DNA from: Yponomeuta sedellus
Lineage: Eukaryota > Arthropoda > Insecta > Lepidoptera > Yponomeutidae
Direction: 5' to 3'
Assembly (NCBI GenBank): GCA_934045075.1
Contig: OW203732.1
Coordinates: 3,265,501-3,329,500, forward strand
DNA: 64,000 nt
The translations under genes and the position numbers were made by a program. Position 1 is the first letter of the stretch. Each line of letters opens with the position of its first letter. The notes below the pieces were generated by a model. The model was not told where the DNA came from and ran no database searches. It saw only the letters and a program-made list of their open reading frames with translations. Below are positions 11,366 to 20,684 of this stretch, in pieces.

Positions 11366-12250
11366 AAAATATTTATTTCTGGAAAGATATTTCACACAAT
11401 GGATTGACATAGCTGGCTTGGACATGACACAGGTTGCCTTGTAATGCCGGCGCCAGACAGATTTTCAAACAAGTGATCACTTCTTTGAAGACTGCTCACA
11501 TTTGGTCACATGTTGTTGTATCTGCCAGATATGTGTTTCACACCTTTGAGCTCACAGTTCTCAGTAAGGCTTCAAACATGGACGACGATTTGGTCGATAC
11601 AGTTTGCTTATATAATTTATGCGCGTGTAATTATTTATTCGTAATAGAGCAAGGTTTCGGATCCCATATATGTGGCTCTCCTTGGAGCAACTCTATAGAC
11701 TCGAAAACGCTCTCGTTACTCCACTCCATCGTTAATTGTTTCATCGTTAATCGATTGATTGTTTACGGACGACAGCTCTCCACCGGCGACGCTCGCGCAA
11801 CTGGGCTCGCGCGCAGTGTGGCAGGCACACAAACATTTGGCCTTTGATCCCTTTGATGTGCGCTAAAAAACCGACACGGAACGGCAAATTGTCCGTGCCA
11901 CACATGTGCACACTTATGTGATAATTTGTTTAAACTTCTGTCTGGCGCTGCCATAACAAAAATAAGAGTAATGAGTCGTCTCCAGCTCAAATTCGCAAAG
12001 CCATTCATAGATGGCGCTTACAGGCGTGGCCATAGACGAACCGGAATACGGCTGTCAAACGCTAAGCGAAATTTGACAGACGTGTCCCGATTCACGTATG
12101 TACACGCTTATAAGCGCCATCTATGAATGGCTTTGCGAATTTAAGCTGAAGACGGCTCATTACTCTTATTCTTGTTCCAAGGCAACCTGTGTCCAAGCCA
12201 GCTATGTCAATCGACTGTGTGAAATATCTTTACTGAAATAGATATTTTTG
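11366..12250. mobile_element. TIR element with about 110-bp inverted ends
   Basis: The left arm (11366-11478) includes 'gattgacatagctggcttgg' and 'ggcgccagacagattttcaaa'. The right arm is the complement, but in two blocks, 12177-12250 and 11915-11954, because a separate palindromic MITE at 11955-12176 interrupts it. The interior contains a 137-codon open frame without recognisable motifs. No transposase is present, so this is a non-autonomous DNA transposon, class unknown. Confidence 0.75.
11955..12176. mobile_element. Palindromic MITE nested in a TIR arm
   Basis: Arms of about 65 bp ('aataagagtaatgag', 'aaattcgcaaagccattcat', 'agatggcgctta' and complements) flank about 90 bp of non-palindromic centre. 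Its removal restores the continuity of the host element's right inverted repeat, which supports insertion of this unit as one event. Confidence 0.75.
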
Positions 12251-12300
12251 AAAACGGTTCATTCCATTGGTACATTCCTTTATCTGTGGCCCTACACCAA

Positions 12301-12430
12301 GGGCCAGTTTCTGAATTGAGAATTTCGCTAAGTGCATAGTTAACTGTAGTGGTGTCTCATCGAATTTCACAGGAAAGAGCGTGACAAAACGTTAGTTAAG
12401 TATACTAATATTCAATTCATAAACCGGCCC
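12301..12430. mobile_element. Short MITE (GGGCC TIR type)
   Basis: Ends are 'gggccagtttctgaattgag' and the near complement 'attcaattcataaaccggccc'. Related ends occur at 29483/30305 and 15635, so this is a family. No coding capacity. Confidence 0.7.
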
Positions 12431-13155
12431 TAAGCAAGCGTGTATCGTGGGTATCAACCAAAACGTATTATGACGACGCGAGCTGCGCTTTTTCCCTGTC
12501 AGATATCAGATAGATAGATAAATTATTTATTTACACTTCCACACACATTCGTAAATGTACAAAAACAAAACAGCATAAGCAGAGTAGACACAATGACATA
12601 ATAATAATAAATCTAACATGCAAGGATGCAAGGTACGGCATGTATCTGTATCATATCAAAATATCAGCAGTCGTGACTTTACAGTACCTACGTTAATTGT
12701 CTAATTCCAACGTTTTAAACGCGGGACCCCGCCTTCATAAATCTTGCATAAGTCGGAGTCACTTTGTGAAACTCATTCGGCATATTGCGAACGGACGAGC
12801 GCATAAATGACATGCCACAGGCAAATGGTAAAACATAGAAATACCATTCTGTCCTTATCAAAACCCCCTCTGCACGTTACATGTTGAACAAAATTCCCGT
12901 TATAGAATTGAGTGCATTTACAATTTGCCTCTAGCATTTTGTAGCGGAGTGGGCGTTTGTGGACTAATTAAGCCTATTTTGAGTAGACAAATTTGACTTA
13001 CTCCCCACGACTTACATTTTATTTCATTCAGAACTTGTCTACACGTAAATTAACCGTTAATTTTCGGAAAATAATATTTATTTATTTTATTTATGTATTA
13101 TTTTTCCATAAAATACCTTTCATTACGGGGTTCACCTAATGCGAATGGTATGCTA
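12431..13155. other. Unassigned stretch
   Basis: Short 'gatagataga' and 'aataataata' tracts near 12506 and 12600. Nothing else was recognised. Confidence 0.4.
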
Positions 13156-13412
13156 CAGTCTATTTATTCTTTCTTGTCCAATTTAGTAAACAAGATTCTA
13201 CCCGTAAACTGTAACTTTTTAGTCCAAAACTGTCGTATTTCCATAAATGAAGTAACTTGGAACACTCTTTTAGATAACACGCTGCCAATTTTATAAACAT
13301 AGTTCATGATAGTTCATGAATTTGCGAGAATATGTCTAGTTTAGGCATCTAATATCAATATTAAGGTTAGAATCTTGTTTACTAAATTGGATAAGTAAAA
13401 ATAAATAGACTG
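13156..13412. mobile_element. Tc1/mariner-like MITE, copy 1
   Basis: A 257-bp element between TA dinucleotides (13154-13155 and 13413-13414). The termini begin CAGTCTATTTATTC with an inverted partner of about 45 bp. TA target sites and CAGT ends are typical of Tc1/mariner elements. A second copy lies at 26369-26624. Confidence 0.8.
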
Positions 13413-13559
13413 TACATCAAAATATTTAGCATATATTAAGTTGTTTGCTCGTCCTATTATTGTATAACATTAGTTTAATTTATGAAATCGTAATTGCAAT
13501 AGTTCTGGTTCAATAATAAACTGTTCTGTATCTATATATACTACAAACTGTGTTTTTTT

Positions 13560-13788
13560 CTACGTAGCCTCTATGTTTGTATCTCACTGCTGGGCAAAGG
13601 CCTCCCCCAATTCTATCCTGAGTTTCCTGTCCTGGGCCACCTCAGACCACTCCGGCAGATGGTTGTCGAGGTCATCTCTCCACAGTCTTCTAGGCCGGCC
13701 TCGATTTCGATGTCCATCGTGTGTCACCCACTCGGTGACGAGTTTCGCTCACTATCCGGGTGCATTCGACTGACATGACCAGCATTTT
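13560..13788 (-). pseudogene. LINE C-terminal fragment, minus strand
   Basis: The minus strand reads strings such as LVMSVECTRIVSE and GDTRWTSKSRPA, like the 'HVARM...GRPRRRW' region upstream of many lepidopteran LINE C-termini. Plus-strand text includes 'cactgctgggcaaaggcctc'. No RT motif remains. The LINE clade is not resolved. Confidence 0.5.
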
Positions 13789-14007
13789 GTAGACTTTTAG
13801 TCCGGATTTACTTACGGGTGTTGTTATATCGGAAAATATCAGTGTGAGACAAGCAACCGACGACGCGAGCTCCGTCATCTGCTCACCATGATTAAGCTCT
13901 GCGAATCGGAGCGAAACCTGGTCGGACTTTTCCGATATAACAACACCCGTAAGTAAATCCGGACTAAAAGTCTACAATGTGTTGTGCTTACGAAAGTTTT
14001 AGTTCAA
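13789..14007. mobile_element. Foldback retroposon with target duplication
   Basis: The 14-bp direct repeat atgaccagcatttt occurs on both sides (13775-13788 and 14008-14021). Between them are two complementary arms of about 48 bp ('gtccggatttacttacgggt' and its complement) around a centre with 'agctctgcgaatcggagcg'. An inverted arm plus a target duplication suits a retroposon with twin-primed (inverted 5') integration. Confidence 0.65.
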
Positions 14008-14039
14008 AAATGACCAGCATTTTTACTCCTTAGCTAGGA

Positions 14040-14575
14040 TCTCTAAATCCACATGCGGTTTATGTTTTCCAGTCCTGAGAACCATCTTTAAAGCCACTTA
14101 CGTGACTAGTGTGTGCTACGCTACTCCTGTTTGGGTAGATAGGACTACCCTGGCGTCGGTGAGACACAAAATACTGCAAACCCAGCGCATGGCACTAATA
14201 TTTCTTTGTAAAGCTTACCGCACAGTCAGCACTGATGCGTTAGCTGTTTTAGCTGGAGTGTGGCCGATTGATCTGGAACTGCAAAGACGTGCGAGTAACT
14301 ACTTTCAACTCCGCGGCATGTGCTGGGAGGATTTTGGTCTTGGAGATAGGCAACGTACCGGTATTCTTTTTGACTTCGAATCGGTATCTATAACTGTTCT
14401 TTCAGAACGGCAGAAAAGATGGGCCACTAGTACCAAAGGTAGGCATCTATTTCAGTTCTTTCCATCAGTACTAGATAGACTAAAAGCATGCTGGATTGAA
14501 ATTTTCCACCAGGTATCGCAGTTCCTCACCGGTCATGGCAACTTTGCCATCACCGGTGACCGGTTTGCAGACGAC
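14040..14575 (+). pseudogene. R1-like LINE RT C-terminal region, 5' part
   Basis: The frame carries the strings SVCYATPVW, RTVSTDALAVLAGVWPIDLE and ATSTKGRHLFQFFPSV, typical of the region after the RT core in R1-clade LINEs. It is 5'-truncated and the coding frame is then broken by a TS-C SINE. The continuation, with the cysteine motif, starts after 14785. Confidence 0.7.
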
Positions 14576-14777
14576 CTCTGTGGCGTAGCGGTAGCGCGTC
14601 TGCCTACCATGCAAGAGGTCCCGGGTTCGAATCCCGGCTGGAAACAAAAAAAAAAGTCCAGGTCTTGGATGTTTGCATGTTTGTGATGTCGTTGTTTCTG
14701 GTTCCCACGACACAGGGTATCCTAGTGTGGGGCCAGAAGCAATGTATGTGCCTGTATGTAAATGTAAAAAAAAAAAA
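14576..14777 (+). mobile_element. TS-C SINE inside the R1-like LINE
   Basis: tRNA-like head: 'ctctgtggcgtagcggtagc' and B-box region 'cccgggttcgaatcccgg'. The body has 'ccaggtcttggatgtttgca' and 'cgacacagggtatcctagtg', and an A-rich tail ends near 14777. Minus-strand copies at 28311 and 47112 share these blocks. It splits the reading frame of the LINE fragment. A target duplication could not be made out with certainty. Confidence 0.8.
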
Positions 14778-14784
14778 ACTTTAA

Positions 14785-15254
14785 GGGTAAATTGCAGTTT
14801 GCAACTGGTGGAAAGTCCGTACTGCGAATGCTCGGAGACTGAACAGACGGCACACCACATCCTCTGGGAGTGTCCATTGTGGGATGAGAGGCGTTACACT
14901 ATGCTTTCACATGTTTACTGCAACCTGAATGGCAGGGCTGGTCCTGTTTATTATGAGGACCTCGTGGCGAATGAAAAAAATTCATGGCATTTAAAAAATT
15001 CTGTCACCATTACTATTGGCACTACTACGTAATAACTTAACTGTAAATATTACCGTATTTTAAAGTCTTCAAGTGCTTTTAGCATAAAATTATGTTTCTC
15101 TTCCTTTTTTCATACTTTTACACTGTTATTTTATTAATTTGTTATTTACCTTTAAAACCTTTGTTAGTCAGATTATTGCAGATTGGCATGTATTTTATGT
15201 TTTTGATCCTTTGTATTAGGAGTAAAAACGTGGAAATAAATAAATAATAATAAT
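14785..15254 (+). pseudogene. R1-like LINE, 3' coding end and 3' UTR
   Basis: Continues the fragment before the SINE: CECSETEQTAHHILWECPLW is the CCHC-like motif found after RT in R1-type elements. A stop follows near 15032, then about 200 bp of 3' UTR ending in (ATAA)n/(AAT)n near 15240-15254. Confidence 0.7.
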
Positions 15255-15309
15255 GACATCGATTATTCGGGTCCTTGCGCGTAGTTTTGATAAATAATTT
15301 GTCAATTTT

Positions 15310-15505
15310 CACACCATTTTAGCCTATTGCAGTCCACTGCTGGACATAAGCCTCCCCCAGGGTGCGCCACAAGACCCGATCTCCCGTTTTCGCCATCCAG
15401 TCACCACCAGCCACCTTTTTCAGCAAGCGTAGTGTAGTGACGTAGTGACGCCCTCCGGCCAGATGGACCGACGACCTGAAAAAGGTTGCTGGTGGTGACT
15501 GGATT
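15310..15505 (-). pseudogene. QQW LINE 3' fragment with inverted duplicate
   Basis: Minus-strand coding end (RTLGEAYVQQWTAIG). The piece 'ccagtcaccaccagccacct' returns in inverted form near 15483 ('ggtggtgactgg'), so the fragment carries a foldback at its 5' side, as left by twin priming. Confidence 0.6.
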
Positions 15506-15608
15506 TTCACACAGTCAGGTAAAAATATTTCTAAGGTCTTTACACGTTGACTTAATTTGTTAAAGTAGTCAACTTCGAAACTGAGAACGTCGATTATAAA
15601 ACTCTTTA

Positions 15609-15940
15609 GGGTCAAATTCAGAAACTGGCCGTAAGGGCCAATTTCTGAATTGAGAATTTCCCTAAGTAAATAGTTAGCGAAAGTAGTAGTAGTAGTGTAG
15701 TGCTTAAAAACCTATTTAGAGCTCTACCAATTGAGCTCAATTGGTAGAGCGCTGGCACGGATAGCCAGAGGTTGCGGGTTCGAATCCTGGCATGGGTGAA
15801 ATTTTTAGCCTCTAAATAGGTTTTTAAATTTGTTCCTTAGCACGGGTTAGTGCATTAAAAATAAAAAAATAGTGTAATAGTGTAGTGCTGCCTCTTCTAA
15901 TTTCTCAGAAAAGAGTGGATCAGAAGGTTAATGAAGTATG
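15609..15940. mobile_element. GGGCC-TIR MITE remnant, interrupted by TS-A
   Basis: Two ends of the family seen at 12301 lie head to head ('aattcagaaactggcc', then 'gggccaatttctgaattgag'). The right part continues to about 15940 with 'tttctcagaaaagagtgga' after a nested TS-A SINE. The right terminus is not clear. Confidence 0.45.
15705..15877 (+). mobile_element. TS-A SINE with inverted 5' end
   Basis: Flanked by the 12-bp duplication tagtgtagtgct (15693-15704 and 15878-15889). Starts with the inverted terminus 'taaaaacctatttagag', snaps back at 'ctctaccaattgag|ctcaattggtagag', then reads plus-strand tRNA-like sequence, 'aggtttttaaatttgttcc' and the tail 'gcacgggttagtgcattaaa'. Confidence 0.8.
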
Positions 15941-16196
15941 CGTAAAATTCTTTTTCGTATTTGCTCTACAGCGCCATCTATTTGTTTCTACTACAACGAC
16001 TAGATAGGTAATATTAAAAATCGTGGTAAACACAAAACACATACAATCAAATTACTTAAACTAAAGAAATTAAGAAAAAAATAATAATGATGAAAATAAA
16101 ATTTTAAAAAAATTTCAAATGTCAACATATTAAAAGAAGGTTCATTCACAAAAAGCTTCGTCAGAACTAAAACTAAAAAAATAAAACAAAACATTG
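15941..16196. other. AT-rich stretch
   Basis: A- and T-rich with no recognised element. Confidence 0.4.
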
Positions 16197-16490
16197 AAAG
16201 GAAAACAAAAAACACTCCGGACGGTCACACCACTCCGACGCTGCCTGTGCCTGGGACATGGTTTTATAGATGGTGTAGGCTTGATAACAATACATATCTG
16301 CAAATAAAGGAACAGTTGAAGTCGTTCCAGTTTTTATTATTAATAAAGATATTCTATAAAACCATGTCCCAGGCACTACAGCGTAGGAGTGGTTCCTTCA
16401 CCCATCTAGTGTGAGTGAAGATACCACTGGACGCTGTATAAATCATCTCATTAAGTAGATGCAAAAATGCCAGTATTATTATTAAAATTT
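16197..16490. mobile_element. TS-D SINE tail, inverted pair
   Basis: 'ataaaaccatgtcccaggca' with 'ctacagcg' and 'gagtggt' occurs in plus orientation from 16353 and in minus orientation at 16225-16270. The spacer has 'gttgaagtcgttccag', also found at 54573. The plus half ends with the TS-D tail (TTA)n at 16474-16484. Confidence 0.65.
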
Positions 16491-16514
16491 ATATAATATT
16501 ACACGCTTAATGTA

Positions 16515-16870
16515 TAAACACACTCCATGGACTCGATAACGAAAGACCCAGGTTTGATTCTCAGTGCAGCCATTCCCACCTACCTATAACTTTTTTCAAA
16601 GTTACGTTCGTTTGACGTAGCAAAACCCACGCCAAAGGTGAAGGACAACTCGTGAGGAAACTTGCGGCTTCTTTGACTCCACATGTATTGACTAGTCTTT
16701 CCTGTGGGCTTGGCCGACTAAGCAGTCCGGATGGTATAGGGCTGGACAAAACTACTGCATCAGAAAAAATGTCTTAGGCACTACAGCGTCCGCGTGGTCC
16801 CTTCACTCATTTAGTGCGAGTGAAGGTGCCACTGGACGCTGTGTAAATCATCTGATAAAGTAAATGCAAA
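16515..16870 (+). mobile_element. TS-D SINE, diverged copy
   Basis: Runs from the anticodon-arm region ('ccatggactcg') through the T arm, then the body ('ctagtctttcctgtgggctt') to 'gccactggacgctgtgtaaa'. Follows the copy at 118-505 in order, with the 5' head lost. Confidence 0.75.
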
Positions 16871-16894
16871 AGCCAAAACGCTCATAGTATGTCA

Positions 16895-17408
16895 CAGTCA
16901 AAACTTTTAAATGGTCAAACTAGTTTTGACTCCTAAAATCAGTCAAAACATTTTTAATCGATGTTCTATTAGTGGTTAGTGAATTGTTATAGCCCTCTTA
17001 ACATTACTCCCGTACGACTTCTTAGGGAGAAGGCAGTGGCTGAAAACCAGCGCTGTCCGGGGCTGACCCGAGTCAGGACCAGCTGAGCCACTGCCTTTTG
17101 CCTTATTATATAATACCATAAACTAGTTTTAAGTCTTACTTTGTTTAAGTTGTTTTTTGATGAGGCAATAAAATTATTTTTACCTTTATGATACATGACT
17201 CAATCTGCGACACCAAAAATATAGGTGCGACGAAACGCGTAGCGTAGTGGAGCGCAAAGGAGCATATCAGGTTGAACATGTAAGACCTAACACCAACTCG
17301 ATATTGTGGGATGCATGTTAGAATTTTACTTTATTGTTCTGCAATCAAAACTGGTTTTGACTAAATTTAACATTCAAAACTGGTTTTGGCCGTTTAAGAC
17401 TTTGACTG
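16895..17408. mobile_element. TIR element with CAGTCAAA ends
   Basis: The outer about 70 bp on each side are inverted copies (cagtcaaaacttttaaatgg; at the right 'ccgtttaagactttgactg'), and each arm has a second motif, 'aaactagttttgac'. CAGT ends suggest Tc1/mariner affinity but clean TA flanks are not both present. The middle holds 'ggcagtggctgaaaaccagc', a phrase related to 49300-49390. Confidence 0.6.
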
Positions 17409-17745
17409 TAACATATATACACGCTTACTTTTTATCGGAACTTTCTGCATCATTCTGAAAATCTACGACTGCAAAATACCTGTATTTGGATGTTTATGCC
17501 GTCGTGCAGAGCTCCAAGCAAAATGGTCCGCCAAAGCTACCTTTCACTCGGCGTGAAAGGACCGATATGTTTAAGGCTTTATTTTTGAAGGGAAAATGAA
17601 GATGGACACGGGCAACGGTAAATGGATTTTTGATACAACATAACCAGCATGATAGAAATTTAGGACTGTCTGTGAAATGCGTGTGGACAATTTATGGAAT
17701 ACGTGAGTGAAAACTTGTGTTATTAACTTAATACCGGATTCATAT
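17409..17745. other. Unassigned stretch
   Basis: No gene or shared repeat recognised. Confidence 0.4.
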
Positions 17746-18060
17746 TATACATATAATAGATTGCATAACCTCACGCCTGTATCCCAGAGGGGTAGGCAGA
17801 GACCAGGGATTGCCACTGGCACTGACTGCCACTTGCCACGATCCTGACAAGTCACATTAGTACGTAATACAGAGAAAATTGTAAAGAGGTTCGAAATTTC
17901 ACTGATGCCGTGAGTCGCCCATTGGCTCAATTGGTAGAGCGCTGGTACGGATAGCCAGAGGTTGCGGGTTCAAATCCCGGCATGGGTGAAATTTTTAGCC
18001 TCTAAATAGGTTTTTAAAGTCACATTAGCTTTATCAACGTTCATTAGTCGATTTTGACTT
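17746..18060 (-). pseudogene. LINE 3' fragment split by TS-A
   Basis: Minus-strand sequence identical in layout to 54300-54410 (plus): 'cctcacgcctgtatcccaga', 'gccacttgccacgatcctga', then after the SINE 'tttatcaacgttcattagtc'. Joining the two sides gives an uninterrupted match to the 54-kb paralogue, so the SINE is clearly the younger insertion. Confidence 0.7.
17861..18016 (+). mobile_element. TS-A SINE, single-unit copy (156 bp)
   Basis: Bounded by the perfect 12-bp duplication aagtcacattag (17849-17860 and 18017-18028). Reads 'tacgtaatacagag', a linker with 'gaggttcgaaatttcac', the tRNA-like core ('cattggctcaattggtagag' A region; 'gcgggttcaaatcccgg' B region) and the end 'gcctctaaataggttttta'. 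The empty site is preserved in a paralogous LINE end near 54350. Confidence 0.9.
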
Positions 18061-18107
18061 ATACTTTAATAATAATTAAAAGATAATAATAAATTCCATT
18101 AATTGGC

Positions 18108-18175
18108 CTAACCTTCCTGCAATAAAGGAATAGACCCGTGCCCCAGCAATGGGGACGTACAAGGGTCGATATCGA
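18108..18175 (+). mobile_element. 5S-SINE tail fragment
   Basis: 'cctaaccttcctgc' to 'ggggacgtacaagggtcgat': only the last about 65 bp of the family. Confidence 0.7.
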
Positions 18176-18235
18176 TATCGTTGTTAGCATGTTGATTCTA
18201 ATTGTATATCGTTGTATTTTATGGCAAATTAATGA

Positions 18236-18545
18236 AATGAAAAGGTTTTATTCAAAGTAGCACAAAAACTGCGGCTTAATGAACGTTACAATTCAAACTA
18301 GGTGTTCATTTCAAAACCTTGATCATTTTGGAGAAAAAATGAACGAAAAAACTCCTAACTTAGTCTTTTCAAAGTCCTTAGTTAACATAGTTTACATAAT
18401 TATTATAGAACATAGAACTCATATTGCACTGGCTTTAATTCCAGACCTCATTGTCATCCAAATAATCCTTTTTGTTATAGTAGCCCTTTTAGCACAAAGT
18501 GTGCTTAACGTATTTTTTGAACCGCGATTCAGGCAAGCTTAATAT
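18236..18545 (-). pseudogene. FADD LINE 3' end, minus strand
   Basis: Minus strand gives the family 3' UTR (complement of 'gaataaaaccttttcatttc') and about the last 40 codons, ending at the point of 5' truncation next to 'gaagatatattaagc'. Confidence 0.75.
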
Positions 18546-18948
18546 ATCTTCAGGGATTTCTTTATAGAAGCGCGATAATAAATTATTATGTATCTATAAA
18601 ATGAGTTTCATTCCTACGTAAAATGAGTTAGTGAATCACAAACTATCGAGGCCCGGAGCCCATCAGGCGGGCATTGATTGCGCTGCGGGTGTTTATCACG
18701 TCGCGCGGCTCTCGGCCATTACCGCAACATGCCGTCCACCCTTACCACGGAGCACAGCGTTATTCGTTCATTTGTTTCCTCAGCGATAACATATTTTTTT
18801 AACTATTGAGTATCTCAAAACACAACACTATTGCAGCCTTTTATGTAGCCATCTCTTTCACGTCGTCATAGTTTGGGCAATTCACACAATATCTTTATAA
18901 ATTGTAGCCTATGTGTTATTCTGATGCATAAGCATAGTTATAGAAAAT
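18546..18948. other. Unassigned stretch
   Basis: A GC-richer patch at about 18646-18760. No motif recognised. Confidence 0.4.
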
Positions 18949-18958
18949 GATTTTCCGT

Positions 18959-19456
18959 GAAGCGCTCGTGGCCTAGCCGAACCGAGTGATTGTAATCAAT
19001 CACTTGAGTGAAGCAAGAACAGGCGCGGTCAGGTACAGGATGGGTGAGCATCCCGTGACTATCGCTAGTGGCATTTTTCCGAGCGCTCCCGTGCTTCGCA
19101 AGGCACGTTAAGCCGTTGGTGCCGGCTGTCATATAATGGCAGTCGTTAAGCCATGTCAAAGGCCTTATGGGCGGCTTGATAACTTCTGACAGTAAGGCCC
19201 GCCACTGTCTTACAATCCTCCACCAACCTGGACTTGTCCCTCGTGGTGGAGTATGGCCTTACCTTCCTGCGATGCAGGAAGAGACCCGTGCCCCAGCAGT
19301 GGGGACATACAAGGGTTTAAAAACCTATTTAGAGGCTAAAAATTTCACCCATGCCGGGATTCGAACCCGCAACCTCTGGCTATCCGTACCAGTTACCCGG
19401 GTATCCGGGTTAGTGCATTAAAAATAAAAATAGTGTAACATACAAGGGTTGATAAC
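18959..19456 (+). mobile_element. 5S-SINE, full length, hosting a TS-A copy
   Basis: Target duplication gattttccgt at 18949-18958 and 19457-19466. Starts gaagcgctcgtggcctag. The 5S-like block is well kept ('caggcgcggtcaggtacagg', 'atgggtgagc'). The tail is split by the TS-A insertion at 19318-19437 and resumes as acatacaagggttgataac. This is one of the best-bounded copies of the family. Confidence 0.9.
19318..19437. mobile_element. TS-A SINE nested in the 5S-SINE tail
   Basis: A 13-bp duplication acatacaagggtt (19305-19317 and 19438-19450) surrounds it. Its left half is the inverted end ('taaaaacctatttagaggct') and inverted T and anticodon arms. It then switches at 'ccgtaccag|ttacccggg' to the plus-strand tail 'gggttagtgcattaaaaata'. 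The middle of the element is missing. Confidence 0.9.
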
Positions 19457-20010
19457 GATTTTCCGTTCATGGTTAAAAATATGTCAGAGATCGTATTATT
19501 TGCATTTGCAGATGACACGTCACTTATTTTTAAAATTAAGAGATATTAGAATGACTTTGACAAGACAAATAATACTCTCTCTACTAATTTGGTTTACTTC
19601 CCATAACTTATTGTTAAATTCAAAAAAGACAAAATGTATAAAGTTTTCTGTACTAATGTCAAAACGGTTGACAGCAATGTTATGTTGGGGAATGACTAAT
19701 TAGACCTTGTGAAAATGTATTTCTAGGTATCACAATTGATGCAAAGCTTCAATGGGGTCATCATATAAAAAAAAAATGCAAATATCTTCGTCTTGCAGAA
19801 GAGAGCGATAAAATTCATTTATAAGCTAGGCAGTAGAGATTCATTTAAAGATTTCTCTAAAGAAACTCACATGCTGACAATTGTCAGTCAGTATATTTAT
19901 GAAAACATTATGTACGGCATGAACAATATCAGTCCCTTTGAAACTTTGGGTAGCCAACACAATTTACTCGTAAATACTAGAAATAAACACAAACTCTTGT
20001 TCCCACTATT
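19457..20010 (+). pseudogene. FADD LINE, 5'-truncated and rearranged
   Basis: Starts at FMVKNMSEIV-type sequence just before the RT FADD motif (which here carries a short duplication, 'tttgcatttgcagatgac'), continues through SLLIWFTSHNLLLNSKKTKC and RAIKFIYKLGSRDSFKDFSKET, and ends in NTRNKHKLLFPLF. Several frameshifts and a deletion remove function. Confidence 0.75.
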
Positions 20011-20389
20011 TTTATTTATTTATTCATTTCTTTGCATTTTAGTATATCCAGTATACTCACAAATTAAGGCCAAAAAAACTGATAATACAAGAAGGAGATT
20101 CCTTGAGTAAATGGCCTAATAAGTTCAACCCGTAATCAGTAGGTGCAACCCTGGTCCCCTCACTAGGACACCCTGTGTGGAGGAAACCAGTAAAACGGAC
20201 TTTAGGATTCCGAGGACTAGAAGAAAATAAAGACAAACAGCCAAGAAAAACACGAGATTTAAATAATAAAACGAAACAAATAAAGGTGAATTACTACCTG
20301 GGCAATTAGTAGGTACACCAAAGGTAAAGTATAACTTCACTGCTTAGCAAGATTAAATAAAATAGATATATTGCACATTTGTAAAGGTA
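20011..20389. other. Unassigned stretch
   Basis: 'tttatttatttattcatttctttgcatttt' type AT-rich DNA followed by unrecognised sequence. Confidence 0.4.
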
Positions 20390-20575
20390 TAGTAAAAATA
20401 CCGCTCGCTAACGGTGAAGGAAAACCATCGTGAAGAAACCTGAGTGTCTGAGGTGTTCAAACACCTCAGCGCTTGAAATTGCCAATCCGCGGTGGGCACG
20501 CGTAGAAACTCAGCCCGTACTCTCTCTTCTGAGAGAAGGCCTCTTCCCTTCAGCGGGTCGAATAAAGCCAGGAGA
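20390..20575 (+). mobile_element. TS-D-type SINE fragment
   Basis: Body only: 'gctaacggtgaaggaaaac', 'cacctcagcgcttgaaattg' and 'ccaatccgcggtgggcacgc'. It matches 61920-62095 well, a body type differing from the 118-505 copy in its 3' half. Confidence 0.7.
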
Positions 20576-20614
20576 TGCAAAAATGAGAAGTGAATGAATG
20601 ACCGCGTTGTTTAC

Positions 20615-20680
20615 GGACATTACCACCCAATGATGGCACAACCTTGCGCTACGGCGCTCATTAGGGGATAGCCTGAAGAA
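20615..20680 (+). pseudogene. QQW LINE scrap
   Basis: 'gatggcacaaccttgcgct' and 'ggcgctcattagggga' match the coding end of the QQW LINE second type (compare 29360-29410). Confidence 0.5.
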
Positions 20681-20684
20681 AGAG

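Noticed and set aside
11434..11847. A 137-codon open frame inside the long-TIR element
   Set aside because: No motif, odd composition and partly made of inverted-repeat sequence. It is not a transposase.
18979..19060. 5S rRNA gene
   Set aside because: The match covers mainly the internal control region and is linked to a SINE body and tail; the terminal stem of 5S rRNA is absent.
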